Below, piece after piece: positions 15,933 through 25,197 of a stretch of 53,897 nucleotides of DNA. The DNA lies in contig JAQAHH010000005.1 in assembly GCA_030783905.1 (NCBI GenBank), forward strand, positions 1 to 53,897, in the 5' to 3' direction. Position 1 is the first letter of the stretch. Each line of letters opens with the position of its first letter. The notes beneath the pieces were generated by a model. It worked only from the letters and a program-made list of their open reading frames with translations. It made no database searches and was not told the origin of the DNA. Source of the stretch: Bisgaard Taxon 45. Its GTDB lineage: Bacteria; Pseudomonadota; Gammaproteobacteria; Enterobacterales; Pasteurellaceae. Both the position numbers and the translations under genes were made by a program.

Positions 15933-18900
15933 TTAGGCAACATGCTCGTGCTTTTCGCTCCATTCGTAAGATAAGGTTTCTGCCTGCTCCAACACTAAAT
16001 CAATGGCTTCATCGGCTTTATCTGGTGGGTATTTATATTTTTGCAGAATACGACGCACTAAAATACGTAATCTCGCCCGCACGCTTTCTCGCACTTGCCA
16101 ATCCACGGTGACAGAACGGCGTAATTGTTTCACCAACTCCAACGCAATGGCTTTTAAAATTTGATCGCCCAGTTCTCGTACCGCACTTTCGTTATTGGCT
16201 AAGGCATCATAGAACGCAATTTCATCACTGTTTAAGCCTAAATCTTCTGCACGTTTAAATGCCTCTTGAAACTCTTTTGCCATTTGAATCAGCTCTTCAA
16301 TGACTTGAGCCGTCTCAATACCACGGTTATGATATTTCGTGAGTGTCGCTTCTAAACGCTCACGGTATTTACGCTCTTGTACCAAATTTCGACTGCCTCG
16401 ACTTTGAATATTATCTTGTAGGAGCTTTTCTAATAACTCCACCGCCAGATTTTTATGCTCCATCTGACGAACATCTTCTAGGAACTCATCAGAAAGCAGA
16501 CCAATGTTTGGCTTATCTAAACCGCAAAGGCTAAAAATATCATCCACCCCATCGGCAATTAAGGAATTATCTAAAATCTGTTTCAAAACATGATCTTGCT
16601 GTTTTTTGCGTAATTTCCCATCGCCGATTTGTTCTTTGCTCATCATCGCTTTCACTGCAGAATAAAAAGCCAATTTACGTTGATACGCCTTAGCCTGTTC
16701 CAACGTGGCACATAAGGCATAGGCTTTCGTCGCCGCCAACACCAAATCAGCAAAACGTTTTTTCCCCTCATCCAAGCCCAAAATATGGTTTGCCGCTTTT
16801 GGCAACAAACTCATCGCTTTGGTTTCAAATTGGCTAATATCAAGGGCTTTTCCTTCAAGTGGTGTGGCAAACATCCCTGCGATGGCATCCATTTTTTCTA
16901 ACAACACAGCAAAGGCTTCTTCAGTATCAATGGTCGGTTTTCCACGCCCTTTCGCATTGGTATAAGTATGTAGTGCTTGTTTTAATTCATTGGCAATACC
17001 AATGTAATCCACCACTAATCCACCGGGTTTATCTTTAAACACACGATTGACCCGGGCAATTGCCTGCATCAAATTATGTCCACGCATTGGCTTATCCACA
17101 TACATGGTATGACAGCAAGGGGCATCAAATCCCGTCAACCACATATCTCGCACAATCACCAATTTCAACGGATCATCAGGATTTTTAAAGCGTTTTTCTA
17201 AATCCTGTTTTACTTGTTTGTTATAAATATGTGGCTGTAATAAGGCTTTATCGGCGGCGGATCCCGTCATCACGATCTTAATCGCCCCTTTAGCAGGATC
17301 CTCACTATGCCACTCGGGTTTCAACGCCACAATTTCATTGTATAAATGCACACAAATCTCACGGCTCATCGCCACAATCATGGCTTTCCCTTCTTGGCTT
17401 TCTTGCCGTTTTTCAAAATGGGCGATTAAATCCTTGGCTATTTGCTGCAAACGAGGTTGAGCCCCTACTAATTTTTCTAAACGGGTAAATTCCCCTTTGA
17501 TACGTTCCGCTTCGGTTTGCTCTTCTTCCTCAACAAGATCATCGAATTGTTGTGCCAATTCCTCAATTTCCGCACGGTTAATGTCTAAACGAGCAAGGCG
17601 AGATTCATAATAAATCGGCACGGTGGCACCATCATCAACGGCATCTTGAATATCATAAATGGACACATAATCCCCAAATACCGCTCGAGTGTCTTTATCT
17701 TCTGTTTCAATCGGTGTGCCCGTAAAACCAATAAAAGTCGCATTTTTCAAGGCATCACGCATATGTTTGGCATAACCAAATTGAAATTCGCCCTTCGCAT
17801 TGAGTTTTGCTGTCAACCCATATTGACTACGGTGTGCTTCATCGGAAATCACCACAATATTATGACGACCATTTAATAACGGGTGGGATTGCTCATCCTC
17901 TTGTAAGGCAAATTTCTGTACCGTCGTAAAAATCACACCGCCCACTTCTCGACGTGCTAATAATTCTCTTAATTGCTCACGGCTTTCTGCCTGTATAGGT
18001 TCTTGTTTTAATAAATCTTTTGCCAAAGAGAATTGTTTAAACAGCTGACCATCTAAATCATTCCGATCGGTCACCACAATTAAGGTCGGATTGCCCATTT
18101 CAGGCTGTTGTAATAATTTTCCCGCATAGCAACACATGGAAATACTCTTCCCACTGCCTTGTGTATGCCATACCACGCCCGCTTTTTTGCTCCCCACCTG
18201 CACATCTCGCCCATAACTAGCACGAGGTTCTTGCACCTGATCATCTGCAATTTGTCTCGAGGCAATCACCGTGGCTTTTACCGCCTCTCGCACCGCATGA
18301 AATTGATGATAGCCCGCTTGTTTTTTAATTAAACGGTTCTTTTCATCCTTCTCGAATAAAATGAAAAAACGCAAATAATCTGTGAATAAATCAGGACGGA
18401 AAAAGCCACGAATTAAGGTTTCTAACTGCCATTCTACGGTCGGTTTGTCATTTTCATTCTTCACCGTACGCCAAGGCATAAAACGCTCTTCATCTGCCGT
18501 TAAAGAACCCACTTTTGCGATCACACCATCAGAAATTGCCAAGGCACCATTAAACATCAGCAAATCAAAGAGATCATTTTTATAAGTTTGCAATTGATGA
18601 AACGCATTCCACACATCGGTTTTTTCATCGGCAGGATTTTTCAATTCCAAAATGGCAACTGGCAACCCATTGATAAAACACACAATATCAGGGCGACGCA
18701 AATGAAGTCCTCGCACCTCAAATTGATTCACCGCCCAAAACGCATTTTTTTCAGGATGAGCAAAATCCACCAAAAACGCTGTCTCAAAACAGGTTTCCTC
18801 ACCTTGTTTATAGGTGACTGGCACACCGTGAATCAGCAACTTATGAAACGCCAGATTTGCCTCCACCAAATCTCGGCTTTCTGCCTGCTTCAGTTTTGCC

Positions 18901-19106
18901 AACACTTGCTCCACACAATCCACAGGTAAATGCGGATTAAGCAAAGCAAACTGCGTGCGAAAAATCGGTTCTAAAATCACCGCACTTAATTGATGACGCT
19001 GCGGATTCCTCCCCTCGGTGAATAATTCCTTGCCGTGAAAGGTTTGCCAGCCTGTCTCTCTAAACCAATCAAGCACCGCCTGTTCAAGGGTGTTTTCGTC
19101 GATCAT
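15933..19106 (-). CDS. hsdR: type I restriction enzyme R subunit
   Basis: The 1057-residue protein has the three regions of HsdR: an N-terminal PD-(D/E)xK nuclease domain with VAILELKNP (Glu and Lys) near residue 150; a SF2 translocase with the P-loop HTQGSGKSISMCCYAGK (about 310), the DEAH box SDEAHRSQYG and the motif GFTGTPIE; and a C-terminal helical domain with an EcoEI_R_C-like tail. It cuts and translocates unmodified DNA as part of an R2M2S complex. It is the last gene of the hsd operon, separated from hsdS by two non-R-M genes, and 186 bp after the Abi gene. Confidence 0.95.
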   Translation of the reverse strand: MIDENTLEQAVLDWFRETGWQTFHGKELFTEGRNPQRHQLSAVILEPIFRTQFALLNPHLPVDCVEQVLAKLKQAESRDLVEANLAFHKLLIHGVPVTYKQGEETCFETAFLVDFAHPEKNAFWAVNQFEVRGLHLRRPDIVCFINGLPVAILELKNPADEKTDVWNAFHQLQTYKNDLFDLLMFNGALAISDGVIAKVGSLTADEERFMPWRTVKNENDKPTVEWQLETLIRGFFRPDLFTDYLRFFILFEKDEKNRLIKKQAGYHQFHAVREAVKATVIASRQIADDQVQEPRASYGRDVQVGSKKAGVVWHTQGSGKSISMCCYAGKLLQQPEMGNPTLIVVTDRNDLDGQLFKQFSLAKDLLKQEPIQAESREQLRELLARREVGGVIFTTVQKFALQEDEQSHPLLNGRHNIVVISDEAHRSQYGLTAKLNAKGEFQFGYAKHMRDALKNATFIGFTGTPIETEDKDTRAVFGDYVSIYDIQDAVDDGATVPIYYESRLARLDINRAEIEELAQQFDDLVEEEEQTEAERIKGEFTRLEKLVGAQPRLQQIAKDLIAHFEKRQESQEGKAMIVAMSREICVHLYNEIVALKPEWHSEDPAKGAIKIVMTGSAADKALLQPHIYNKQVKQDLEKRFKNPDDPLKLVIVRDMWLTGFDAPCCHTMYVDKPMRGHNLMQAIARVNRVFKDKPGGLVVDYIGIANELKQALHTYTNAKGRGKPTIDTEEAFAVLLEKMDAIAGMFATPLEGKALDISQFETKAMSLLPKAANHILGLDEGKKRFADLVLAATKAYALCATLEQAKAYQRKLAFYSAVKAMMSKEQIGDGKLRKKQQDHVLKQILDNSLIADGVDDIFSLCGLDKPNIGLLSDEFLEDVRQMEHKNLAVELLEKLLQDNIQSRGSRNLVQERKYRERLEATLTKYHNRGIETAQVIEELIQMAKEFQEAFKRAEDLGLNSDEIAFYDALANNESAVRELGDQILKAIALELVKQLRRSVTVDWQVRESVRARLRILVRRILQKYKYPPDKADEAIDLVLEQAETLSYEWSEKHEHVA

Positions 19107-19292
19107 GTTGTGTTCCTGTAAGGTAAGTTCTTATAAACTTATATTATTGATTGTTAATGAATATCTAAAGTACCATTATCGTAATTTAAAAATTACATTT
19201 GACAAAAAATATAACTCTAGTTATTATCCACAGCGATATAACCGTTGTCCCTGACGAATTTCGCCACACAGCGGTTTTTATTTTCCTGAAAT

Positions 19293-20222
19293 TTATTTCC
19301 ATAAATCCCAGTTCTGATAACCCTTCGGTAAACCAAATACTTGTAAATTAATTTTGGCACTATCGTGTTTAGGAAATTCTCGCATTAACGTCGTAAATCG
19401 TTCACTCCATTTAGATTTTGGACAAAGAACATCAAGCATTTGCTTCATAAGACAAAAATAGAAAAATGGACGATTATTATCAATTCTATTCCAGTAATCT
19501 GCATCAATAGGGGAAGATTTTATGACAATCCTTGCGTTCCAAAGGCGATCATGATGAGCACAAATATTACGAATTTCGTTTAAGCTTTTTAACCATTGTG
19601 AAAATGCTTTACCCGTCTTCGCACCATACTTTTGTGCTATTTTATCTCGATCATTTTTCTTCATTCCTTCATACAATTTAGACATTGCACCAAAATCCCA
19701 TAAACCACAAATCGCCCAAATCGGTAAATCACCGTATTTATTCATATTATGTGTAACGCAAACCATTTTTCTGCGCTTTGCTCTCTCTATGAGCTTATCA
19801 ATATAATTGATCCAATCTTGATAATCGCTACTCCGTTGATGATCTTGAGTAAATTTCCCATCAAAATAACAAGGATTTCTATATGCCAAAGGATCTTTTT
19901 CACCTAATAAATGTGAAATATCTACTTTTACTGCTGTTTCAATACGCTCTAGAGCATCTAAAGCCAATAAACGTAATTTTTTATCAAATAAGTACAGGGC
20001 AAGGACATCTTCAAAACGGCTATTTGGCATAAAATCATCTAATAATATTTCTCGTTGTTCATCCCATTGCCGGAAAGGATGAAAATACCCACTCAATCGA
20101 TAATAACCAATTCGGCTCAGATAATTTTCTAATCTTAATCGATTATCAAAAAGCAATTTTCTACGCTCAAGTAAATCTGCTTGTTCAGAAAAACTCAACC
20201 ACTGCTTAATCGGTGTTACCAT
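19293..20222 (-). CDS. Abi_2 (AbiD/AbiF) family abortive-infection-like protein with HEPN motif
   Basis: The 309-residue protein opens with the Abi_2 block YLSRIGYYRLSGYFHPF, followed by FEDVLALYLFDKKLRLL and ALERIETAVKVDISH, and ends its conserved part with IRNICAHHDRLWN. That last segment is an R-x4-H motif (Arg218, His223) of HEPN RNases. Relatives AbiD and AbiF of Lactococcus abort phage infection; other HEPN proteins cut RNA. It is inserted between the hsdS-linked coiled-coil gene and hsdR on the same strand, so it is probably part of the same defence operon. Its activity here is inference from the family. Confidence 0.88.
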   Translation of the reverse strand: MVTPIKQWLSFSEQADLLERRKLLFDNRLRLENYLSRIGYYRLSGYFHPFRQWDEQREILLDDFMPNSRFEDVLALYLFDKKLRLLALDALERIETAVKVDISHLLGEKDPLAYRNPCYFDGKFTQDHQRSSDYQDWINYIDKLIERAKRRKMVCVTHNMNKYGDLPIWAICGLWDFGAMSKLYEGMKKNDRDKIAQKYGAKTGKAFSQWLKSLNEIRNICAHHDRLWNARIVIKSSPIDADYWNRIDNNRPFFYFCLMKQMLDVLCPKSKWSERFTTLMREFPKHDSAKINLQVFGLPKGYQNWDLWK

Positions 20223-20311
20223 TCCTTTCCTCTTAAAAATATCAAAATCTTATTTTTACCTTAAATTGTCAGGCAAATAATGATGTTATTTGCCTGATTA
20301 GACAATAATAC

Positions 20312-21877
20312 TTATGATTTCTTAGGCGTTACTAAATCCTTAAACTTATCCAAAATATTCCAAATTTCTTTTCTATTCATCACTTCTTCTATTGGCATCG
20401 GATCTTTATGATTTTTATCTAATGTTTCTGCTGGATTTAATGCAATCGCTTTAAGCATATTCTCCATTAATAAAGGAAGAAGTTTATCCTGATCTTCTTG
20501 TTTGAGTTTTTCGATTTGTTGCTTATAACTATCATAGGATTTTGCTAATGCCTCTTTATGTGCATATTCTTGCTCTAAACGTTGTGCTTCATTTCGTCTT
20601 TTAGAGGCAAAAAGCACAAGCCATAGAGCCGGTAAAATAAATGACAGTTTAAAGACTAAACTCTTTAATATAATAAAAATTTGAGAACTGACGGATGGTT
20701 CACTAGTATTCATTGCAATATTCCCTGTCAAATTGACTGCTTCATTAGTCCCATCCACAGCCAAAGTTGTTAATTTTGGTAAATTTGATATGACATAGCC
20801 CAATGATAATTCAGGAAAGCCAAAAATAACTGGAATATAATGCACTAAAATAATAATGGCTAATAATAAAAGCAACGAAAGATAAAATAGATAACCATAA
20901 TTTTTAACAGCCTGACTAAAATCTCCCTTCATGTCGCTATAAGCTTTGGCTAATCCTGCAGATGTAGCTCCAGGTAATAAACTCTCAATTTGCTTATTAA
21001 GTTCTTTATAACGCTCTTGCTGCATAGTTTTGAATTCATCTAATTCTTTTCTACGCATATTAATCTCATTTTTTAATCCCCCTTCTCTTTCACCATTTTC
21101 ATTTTCTTCACCAAAAATAGCCGTATGAAAGTTTTTAAATTCATCAATCATTTCGGATGAGCTCTTTTTTAACGATGAAATAGACTTTTTATCTGTCTCA
21201 GCTTCTTCTAAATAGAGATTGATTTTTTCTTTAACCCCTTCATCTTCGAAAATTTCATTATATAATTCATTCATTTCACCAGATTTATCTCTAAGATCGA
21301 TTACTAATTGATTAATTTCATCTTCGAATCCATCTTCTTTAAAAAGAGATTCATGATAATCATCTATTCTTTTCTCTTTTTCTGACAAATCATCTAGAAT
21401 TTTTTGTATATCTTCTTTAATTTCTTTTCCTTCCTGAATACAGGATTTAAGCTCATCTAGATAGGACAATGAATGTTCAGAAACAGTTTTTGAATACTCA
21501 CTCAATGCATTTTGCAGTGCTTCAATTTTGGTGCCTTTATAAAGCAAAAATGGCATTAAATCTTTCAGAAAAGTATCTAAATAGCTATTATTTATATTAT
21601 CAATATAACCAATATTATTAGAACTAATATAATCATCCAAAGAGCTTATAATATTATTTAATGGAGATTGTACATTTCTTAATATAGATAATGGTACAAA
21701 ATCAGGATCCATTGACTCAAGCATCGATGATATATATGCCACAACTTTTTTTAGTCTTGCAATTTTATCTCTTGATGAAGTTTCTAAACCTTTCGCGTCA
21801 ATCTTCTCTATTTTTTCTAAAATTTGATTCCATAAGGGCATTAACTCATTATTAAATTTATTATAATGATCTGACAT
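20312..21877 (-). CDS. coiled-coil, two-TM protein of unknown function in the hsd operon
   Basis: The 521-residue protein is not one I can assign. Residues 1-130 are helical. Residues 140-300 are charged coiled coil with a loosely repeated unit: YHESLFKEDGFEDEIN, LYNEIFEDEGVKEKIN and FHTAIFGEE...LKNEIN. Next comes LLPGATSAGLAKAYSDMK (301-318), then TM1 (about 328-350), an extracytoplasmic loop of about 50 residues, TM2 (about 400-424), and a cytoplasmic coiled-coil tail. Lower GC than hsdM. It lies 60 bp after hsdS and 90 bp before the Abi gene on the same strand. The layout suggests a membrane-anchored sensor or scaffold for defence; that is inference. Confidence 0.8.
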   Translation of the reverse strand: MSDHYNKFNNELMPLWNQILEKIEKIDAKGLETSSRDKIARLKKVVAYISSMLESMDPDFVPLSILRNVQSPLNNIISSLDDYISSNNIGYIDNINNSYLDTFLKDLMPFLLYKGTKIEALQNALSEYSKTVSEHSLSYLDELKSCIQEGKEIKEDIQKILDDLSEKEKRIDDYHESLFKEDGFEDEINQLVIDLRDKSGEMNELYNEIFEDEGVKEKINLYLEEAETDKKSISSLKKSSSEMIDEFKNFHTAIFGEENENGEREGGLKNEINMRRKELDEFKTMQQERYKELNKQIESLLPGATSAGLAKAYSDMKGDFSQAVKNYGYLFYLSLLLLLAIIILVHYIPVIFGFPELSLGYVISNLPKLTTLAVDGTNEAVNLTGNIAMNTSEPSVSSQIFIILKSLVFKLSFILPALWLVLFASKRRNEAQRLEQEYAHKEALAKSYDSYKQQIEKLKQEDQDKLLPLLMENMLKAIALNPAETLDKNHKDPMPIEEVMNRKEIWNILDKFKDLVTPKKS

Positions 21878-21937
21878 ATAATCCTCTCCTTAGTCCCATA
21901 TTTCTATTGAATGATGGTCTTTAACCCATCCTACTTT

Positions 21938-23344
21938 TTAATTATTTAGTTCTCCCGAAAGCAACTTTGGTAATAAAGTATCTCTTGTCATTTTTAGCTT
22001 TAAAAGTTCTTTATGATTAGCAATCCATTTCTCATATAAATGAGAAACTGTAGACTGGTATAAATAGATCAAATCTCTAATAGGCAGCATAATAGCAACT
22101 TGTTCAATCCCACTTGAGCTAATATTAGCTTGAGCACTTCCTTGAGCACTTCCGATAATTTTCTCTGAAACATCAGATCTTCTAATTAAATTATAGGTAT
22201 ACCAGCAAGGTATATTTTTGAATAATTTGGACTCAAACTTTGCAACTCGTTGATTTACAAAAGCACATCTTCCATCAGATACATATATACCTATTTTTCC
22301 TACAGTAGCACCTGTCATTGCCATCAAAAAATCACCATCTGAAAGTTTAAATTTAGAAGCTACATTTGCAACCAGATCATTAATACATTGACAATCTTCT
22401 AGAATAATATTTCCTGTTGAAGTAATATTTTTAATTTTTATTACAGGATTTCCTTTTTGTTCAAACTGGCTACTTTTGAATGCATATCCACCTTTTGCAG
22501 TTGCTATGTCGCCAATACATCCAATCCCCCACCCCTTCGGCACGTCGCCCAACTCACTTTCCACCATTTCACTTGGGAAAAGTGCGGCTGTTTTTTCGAG
22601 GGTTTTGTAAGCATCGGGGTTGGTTTGTTGCATTTGAGTAAGTTCGGCGTTGGTTTTGCCAGAAATCACTTGCATAGCGGCACGCTCGGCGTCGGCGTGA
22701 GTGCCGCCGTTGGTGATGGCATCAATTTTGGCTTTGACAGGGTCGAAATCCACAAACCAACTTTTAAAAATCGCTTGGGCTATTTGTTCGAGGGTTTGGT
22801 TGGTTTGGGTGTTGAGTTGGATTTTATTATCTAGAATTTCCAAGGAATCAGCTATTCTTCTTTGATCATTGATATTAGGTAATAAAATTTCCAGATTTTC
22901 TAGCATTGATTTAGTCAAAGCATTTCTAGTTGCACCAGATGATGCTAAAGTTAACAAATGCTGTTGAGTAGGTAAATTAACTAGATAATATTTCAAATAC
23001 CTATGATCTAAAATTTCAGGAACTGCTCTTAATATCGCAACATGTTGATTTACTCTAGCTGGTAAATACATTTTATCAACTAGTGCTACTCTTGCGACAG
23101 AATCCCCCGTAATATTTATTAAAACATCGTTTTCTTCAACAATAACATTTTTTAATTTATCTGCTTTTTCTTGATCAATATAAACTAGTCCATCAGCAAT
23201 AAACCCATGATTATGAATATTCTGGCTTCTAATTAAACTAATTATTCCACTATGTAAATAGACATTATTCCCTCCCCTAGGCGTGGATCCACTTCCAATC
23301 TTTGAGCATATATCTTTTAATTTAACCTTTTTCCAACTACTCAT
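21938..23344 (-). CDS. hsdS: type I restriction enzyme S (specificity) subunit
   Basis: The 468-residue protein has two target recognition domains (about residues 5-160 and 280-430), each followed by a conserved helical spacer (LEILDNKIQLNTQTNQTLEQIAQAIF in parts near 170-195, and MTRDTLLPKLLSGEL at the C-terminus). Each TRD recognises one half of a bipartite DNA site. The ATG overlaps the end of hsdM by 8 bp (ATGAGTAG), so the two are coupled. The two TRDs are AT-rich while the central spacer (about 22500-22830) is clearly GC-richer, the mosaic expected from exchange of TRDs. The recognition sequence cannot be read. Confidence 0.95.
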   Translation of the reverse strand: MSSWKKVKLKDICSKIGSGSTPRGGNNVYLHSGIISLIRSQNIHNHGFIADGLVYIDQEKADKLKNVIVEENDVLINITGDSVARVALVDKMYLPARVNQHVAILRAVPEILDHRYLKYYLVNLPTQQHLLTLASSGATRNALTKSMLENLEILLPNINDQRRIADSLEILDNKIQLNTQTNQTLEQIAQAIFKSWFVDFDPVKAKIDAITNGGTHADAERAAMQVISGKTNAELTQMQQTNPDAYKTLEKTAALFPSEMVESELGDVPKGWGIGCIGDIATAKGGYAFKSSQFEQKGNPVIKIKNITSTGNIILEDCQCINDLVANVASKFKLSDGDFLMAMTGATVGKIGIYVSDGRCAFVNQRVAKFESKLFKNIPCWYTYNLIRRSDVSEKIIGSAQGSAQANISSSGIEQVAIMLPIRDLIYLYQSTVSHLYEKWIANHKELLKLKMTRDTLLPKLLSGELNN

Positions 23345-25043
23345 ACCCCAACCCCGCTAAATTCTTTTTAATCTCGGCATTTAAGCGTTCGCCTTCTGCC
23401 ATTTGTTGGTTTAAAAGTGCGGTGAGTTTTTGCATTTTTTCGGCAAAAGGTTCGCTGTCTTCTTCTTGTGCCACAGCCCCCACATAACGCCCTGGGGTTA
23501 AGATGTAGTCGTGTTTTTGAATGTCGGCAAGGGTGGCGGAATAGCAAAAGCCTGCTTCATCTTGGTAATCTTCACCATATTGCCAGCTGTGGAAGGTTTG
23601 CACGATTTTTTGGCTGTCGGCTTCAGTGAAATCACGCAACACACGATCTTTCATATAGCCCAATTGACGGGCGTCGATAAATAACACTTCGCCACTGCGA
23701 TTGCGTTTTTTCTTATCAAAGGACACGCCGTTCTTTTTGTCTTTGCTCAGAAACCAGATACAAGCTGGGATTTGAGTATTGGTAAACAATTGCCCCGGTA
23801 AGGCGACCATACATTCCACCACATCTTCCTCAATCAGGCGTTTGCGAATTTCCCCTTCACCGCCTGTGTTGCTACTCATACTGCCGTTTGCCAATAACAA
23901 TGCCATGGAACCCGTTGGGGCAAGGTGGTAGAGCATGTGCTGCATCCAAGCAAAGTTGGCATTGCCCTCAGGCGGTGTGCCATATTGCCAGCGAGCATCA
24001 TTTTCTAAACTTTTATGCCACCATTCTTTTAAGTTGAAAGGTGGGTTTGCCATCACAAAATCCGCACGCAAATCAGGATGTTGATCTTCCGTGAAACTGT
24101 CGGCGTGTTTTTTGCCAAAATTAAAATCAATACCGCGAATCACCATGTTCATGGCGGCGAGTTTCCATGTGGTGGGGTTGGCTTCTTGCCCATAAATGGA
24201 AATACGGCGGCGTTGTTCATCACTGGCGTAATGTTTTTCTTGGGCGTGGTTTTCAATAAATTTATCATTAGACACAAAAAATCCCCCGCTTCCCATGGCT
24301 GGGTCGAACACCCGCCCTTGATAAGGTTGCAACATTTCCACAATCAGGCTGACGATGCTTTTCGGGGTGTAATATTGCCCACCTTGTTTGCCTTCGGCGA
24401 GGGCAAATTGACCGAGGAAATATTCATAAACATGCCCTAAAATATCTTTGCTTTTTAAATTGAGTTTTTCGTCTTGATATTCAGGATTGGCAAAAGAGGT
24501 GTCTGAAAATAAGCTAATCAGATCAATTAAGCGGTGATCTTCTACTTGATATTGACTAATGCGAGAGAGGATATTTTTGAGTTTTGGGTTGCTTTTTTCA
24601 ATGGTCTCTAAGGCAAGATCCACCAACCAAGAGACGTTACGCATTTTCACGTCTTCGCCTTTTTCATTTTGCCATAACACGGCACCTACGGGCGTGGTGG
24701 CTTTGGCTTTTAAGGTATCCCAACGGGCTTCTTTTGGCACCCAAAATACATTTTCTTCGGTGTAATAATCTAATTGTTCAAGCTCGTTCGCCAGGGCTTG
24801 TTGGTATTCGTCCTCACTTTCGTAAAAACTGGGGTCAAGATAATAGAGATGGTCAGGATCGGTTAATTGTTGTTGAATACTTTGTTGGCGGGCTAAAAAG
24901 GCATCGGAGACATATTTGAGGAAAATTAAACTTAAAATGACGTGTTTATAATTGGCGGCGTCCATATTAGAGCGAAGTTTATCGGCGGATTTCCATAATT
25001 TGGCGTCAAGTTCATTTAAATATTGTTGTTCAAGATGATTCAT
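23337..25043 (-). CDS. hsdM: type I restriction enzyme M (adenine methylase) subunit
   Basis: The 568-residue protein has the HsdM_N helical domain at the N-terminus (LWKSADKLRSNMDAANYKHV then LKYVSDAF) and an N6-adenine methylase domain. The domain has the SAM-binding FDPAMGSGGFFVS near residue 245 and the catalytic motif ANPPFNLKEWW near 335. It methylates adenines in the site chosen by HsdS. It is the first gene of the operon hsdM-hsdS-coiled-coil-Abi-hsdR; the 150-bp gap upstream holds the gabD terminator and presumably the operon promoter. Confidence 0.97.
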   Translation of the reverse strand: MNHLEQQYLNELDAKLWKSADKLRSNMDAANYKHVILSLIFLKYVSDAFLARQQSIQQQLTDPDHLYYLDPSFYESEDEYQQALANELEQLDYYTEENVFWVPKEARWDTLKAKATTPVGAVLWQNEKGEDVKMRNVSWLVDLALETIEKSNPKLKNILSRISQYQVEDHRLIDLISLFSDTSFANPEYQDEKLNLKSKDILGHVYEYFLGQFALAEGKQGGQYYTPKSIVSLIVEMLQPYQGRVFDPAMGSGGFFVSNDKFIENHAQEKHYASDEQRRRISIYGQEANPTTWKLAAMNMVIRGIDFNFGKKHADSFTEDQHPDLRADFVMANPPFNLKEWWHKSLENDARWQYGTPPEGNANFAWMQHMLYHLAPTGSMALLLANGSMSSNTGGEGEIRKRLIEEDVVECMVALPGQLFTNTQIPACIWFLSKDKKNGVSFDKKKRNRSGEVLFIDARQLGYMKDRVLRDFTEADSQKIVQTFHSWQYGEDYQDEAGFCYSATLADIQKHDYILTPGRYVGAVAQEEDSEPFAEKMQKLTALLNQQMAEGERLNAEIKKNLAGLGYE

Positions 25044-25152
25044 TTTTATTATCCATGCTGAATTATGTGAAAGAAATTATCTTTGGCATTATAGGCTATT
25101 CTTAGTCTGGCTCAAAACCAAGAAAATTATTTAGTTTTCATTTTGTTAAAAC

Positions 25153-25179
25153 AAAAAAAACACAAGCTGTCACTTGTGC
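25153..25179 (-). terminator. terminator of the aldehyde dehydrogenase gene
   Basis: CACAAG (25162-25167) and CTTGTG (25174-25179), extended by flanking bases, form a hairpin followed on the minus strand by a T8 run, shortly after the gabD stop and ahead of hsdM. Confidence 0.75.
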
Positions 25180-25197
25180 TTTTTATTCAATTCAAAT

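Noticed and set aside
20312-21877. Reading the coiled-coil protein as an SMC/RloC-type ATPase
   Set aside because: No Walker A or B motif is present, and there are two clear TM segments.
15933-25043. BREX or DISARM system
   Set aside because: There is no PglX/PglZ/BrxC or DrmA/B gene; the methylase, specificity and R subunits are plainly type I.
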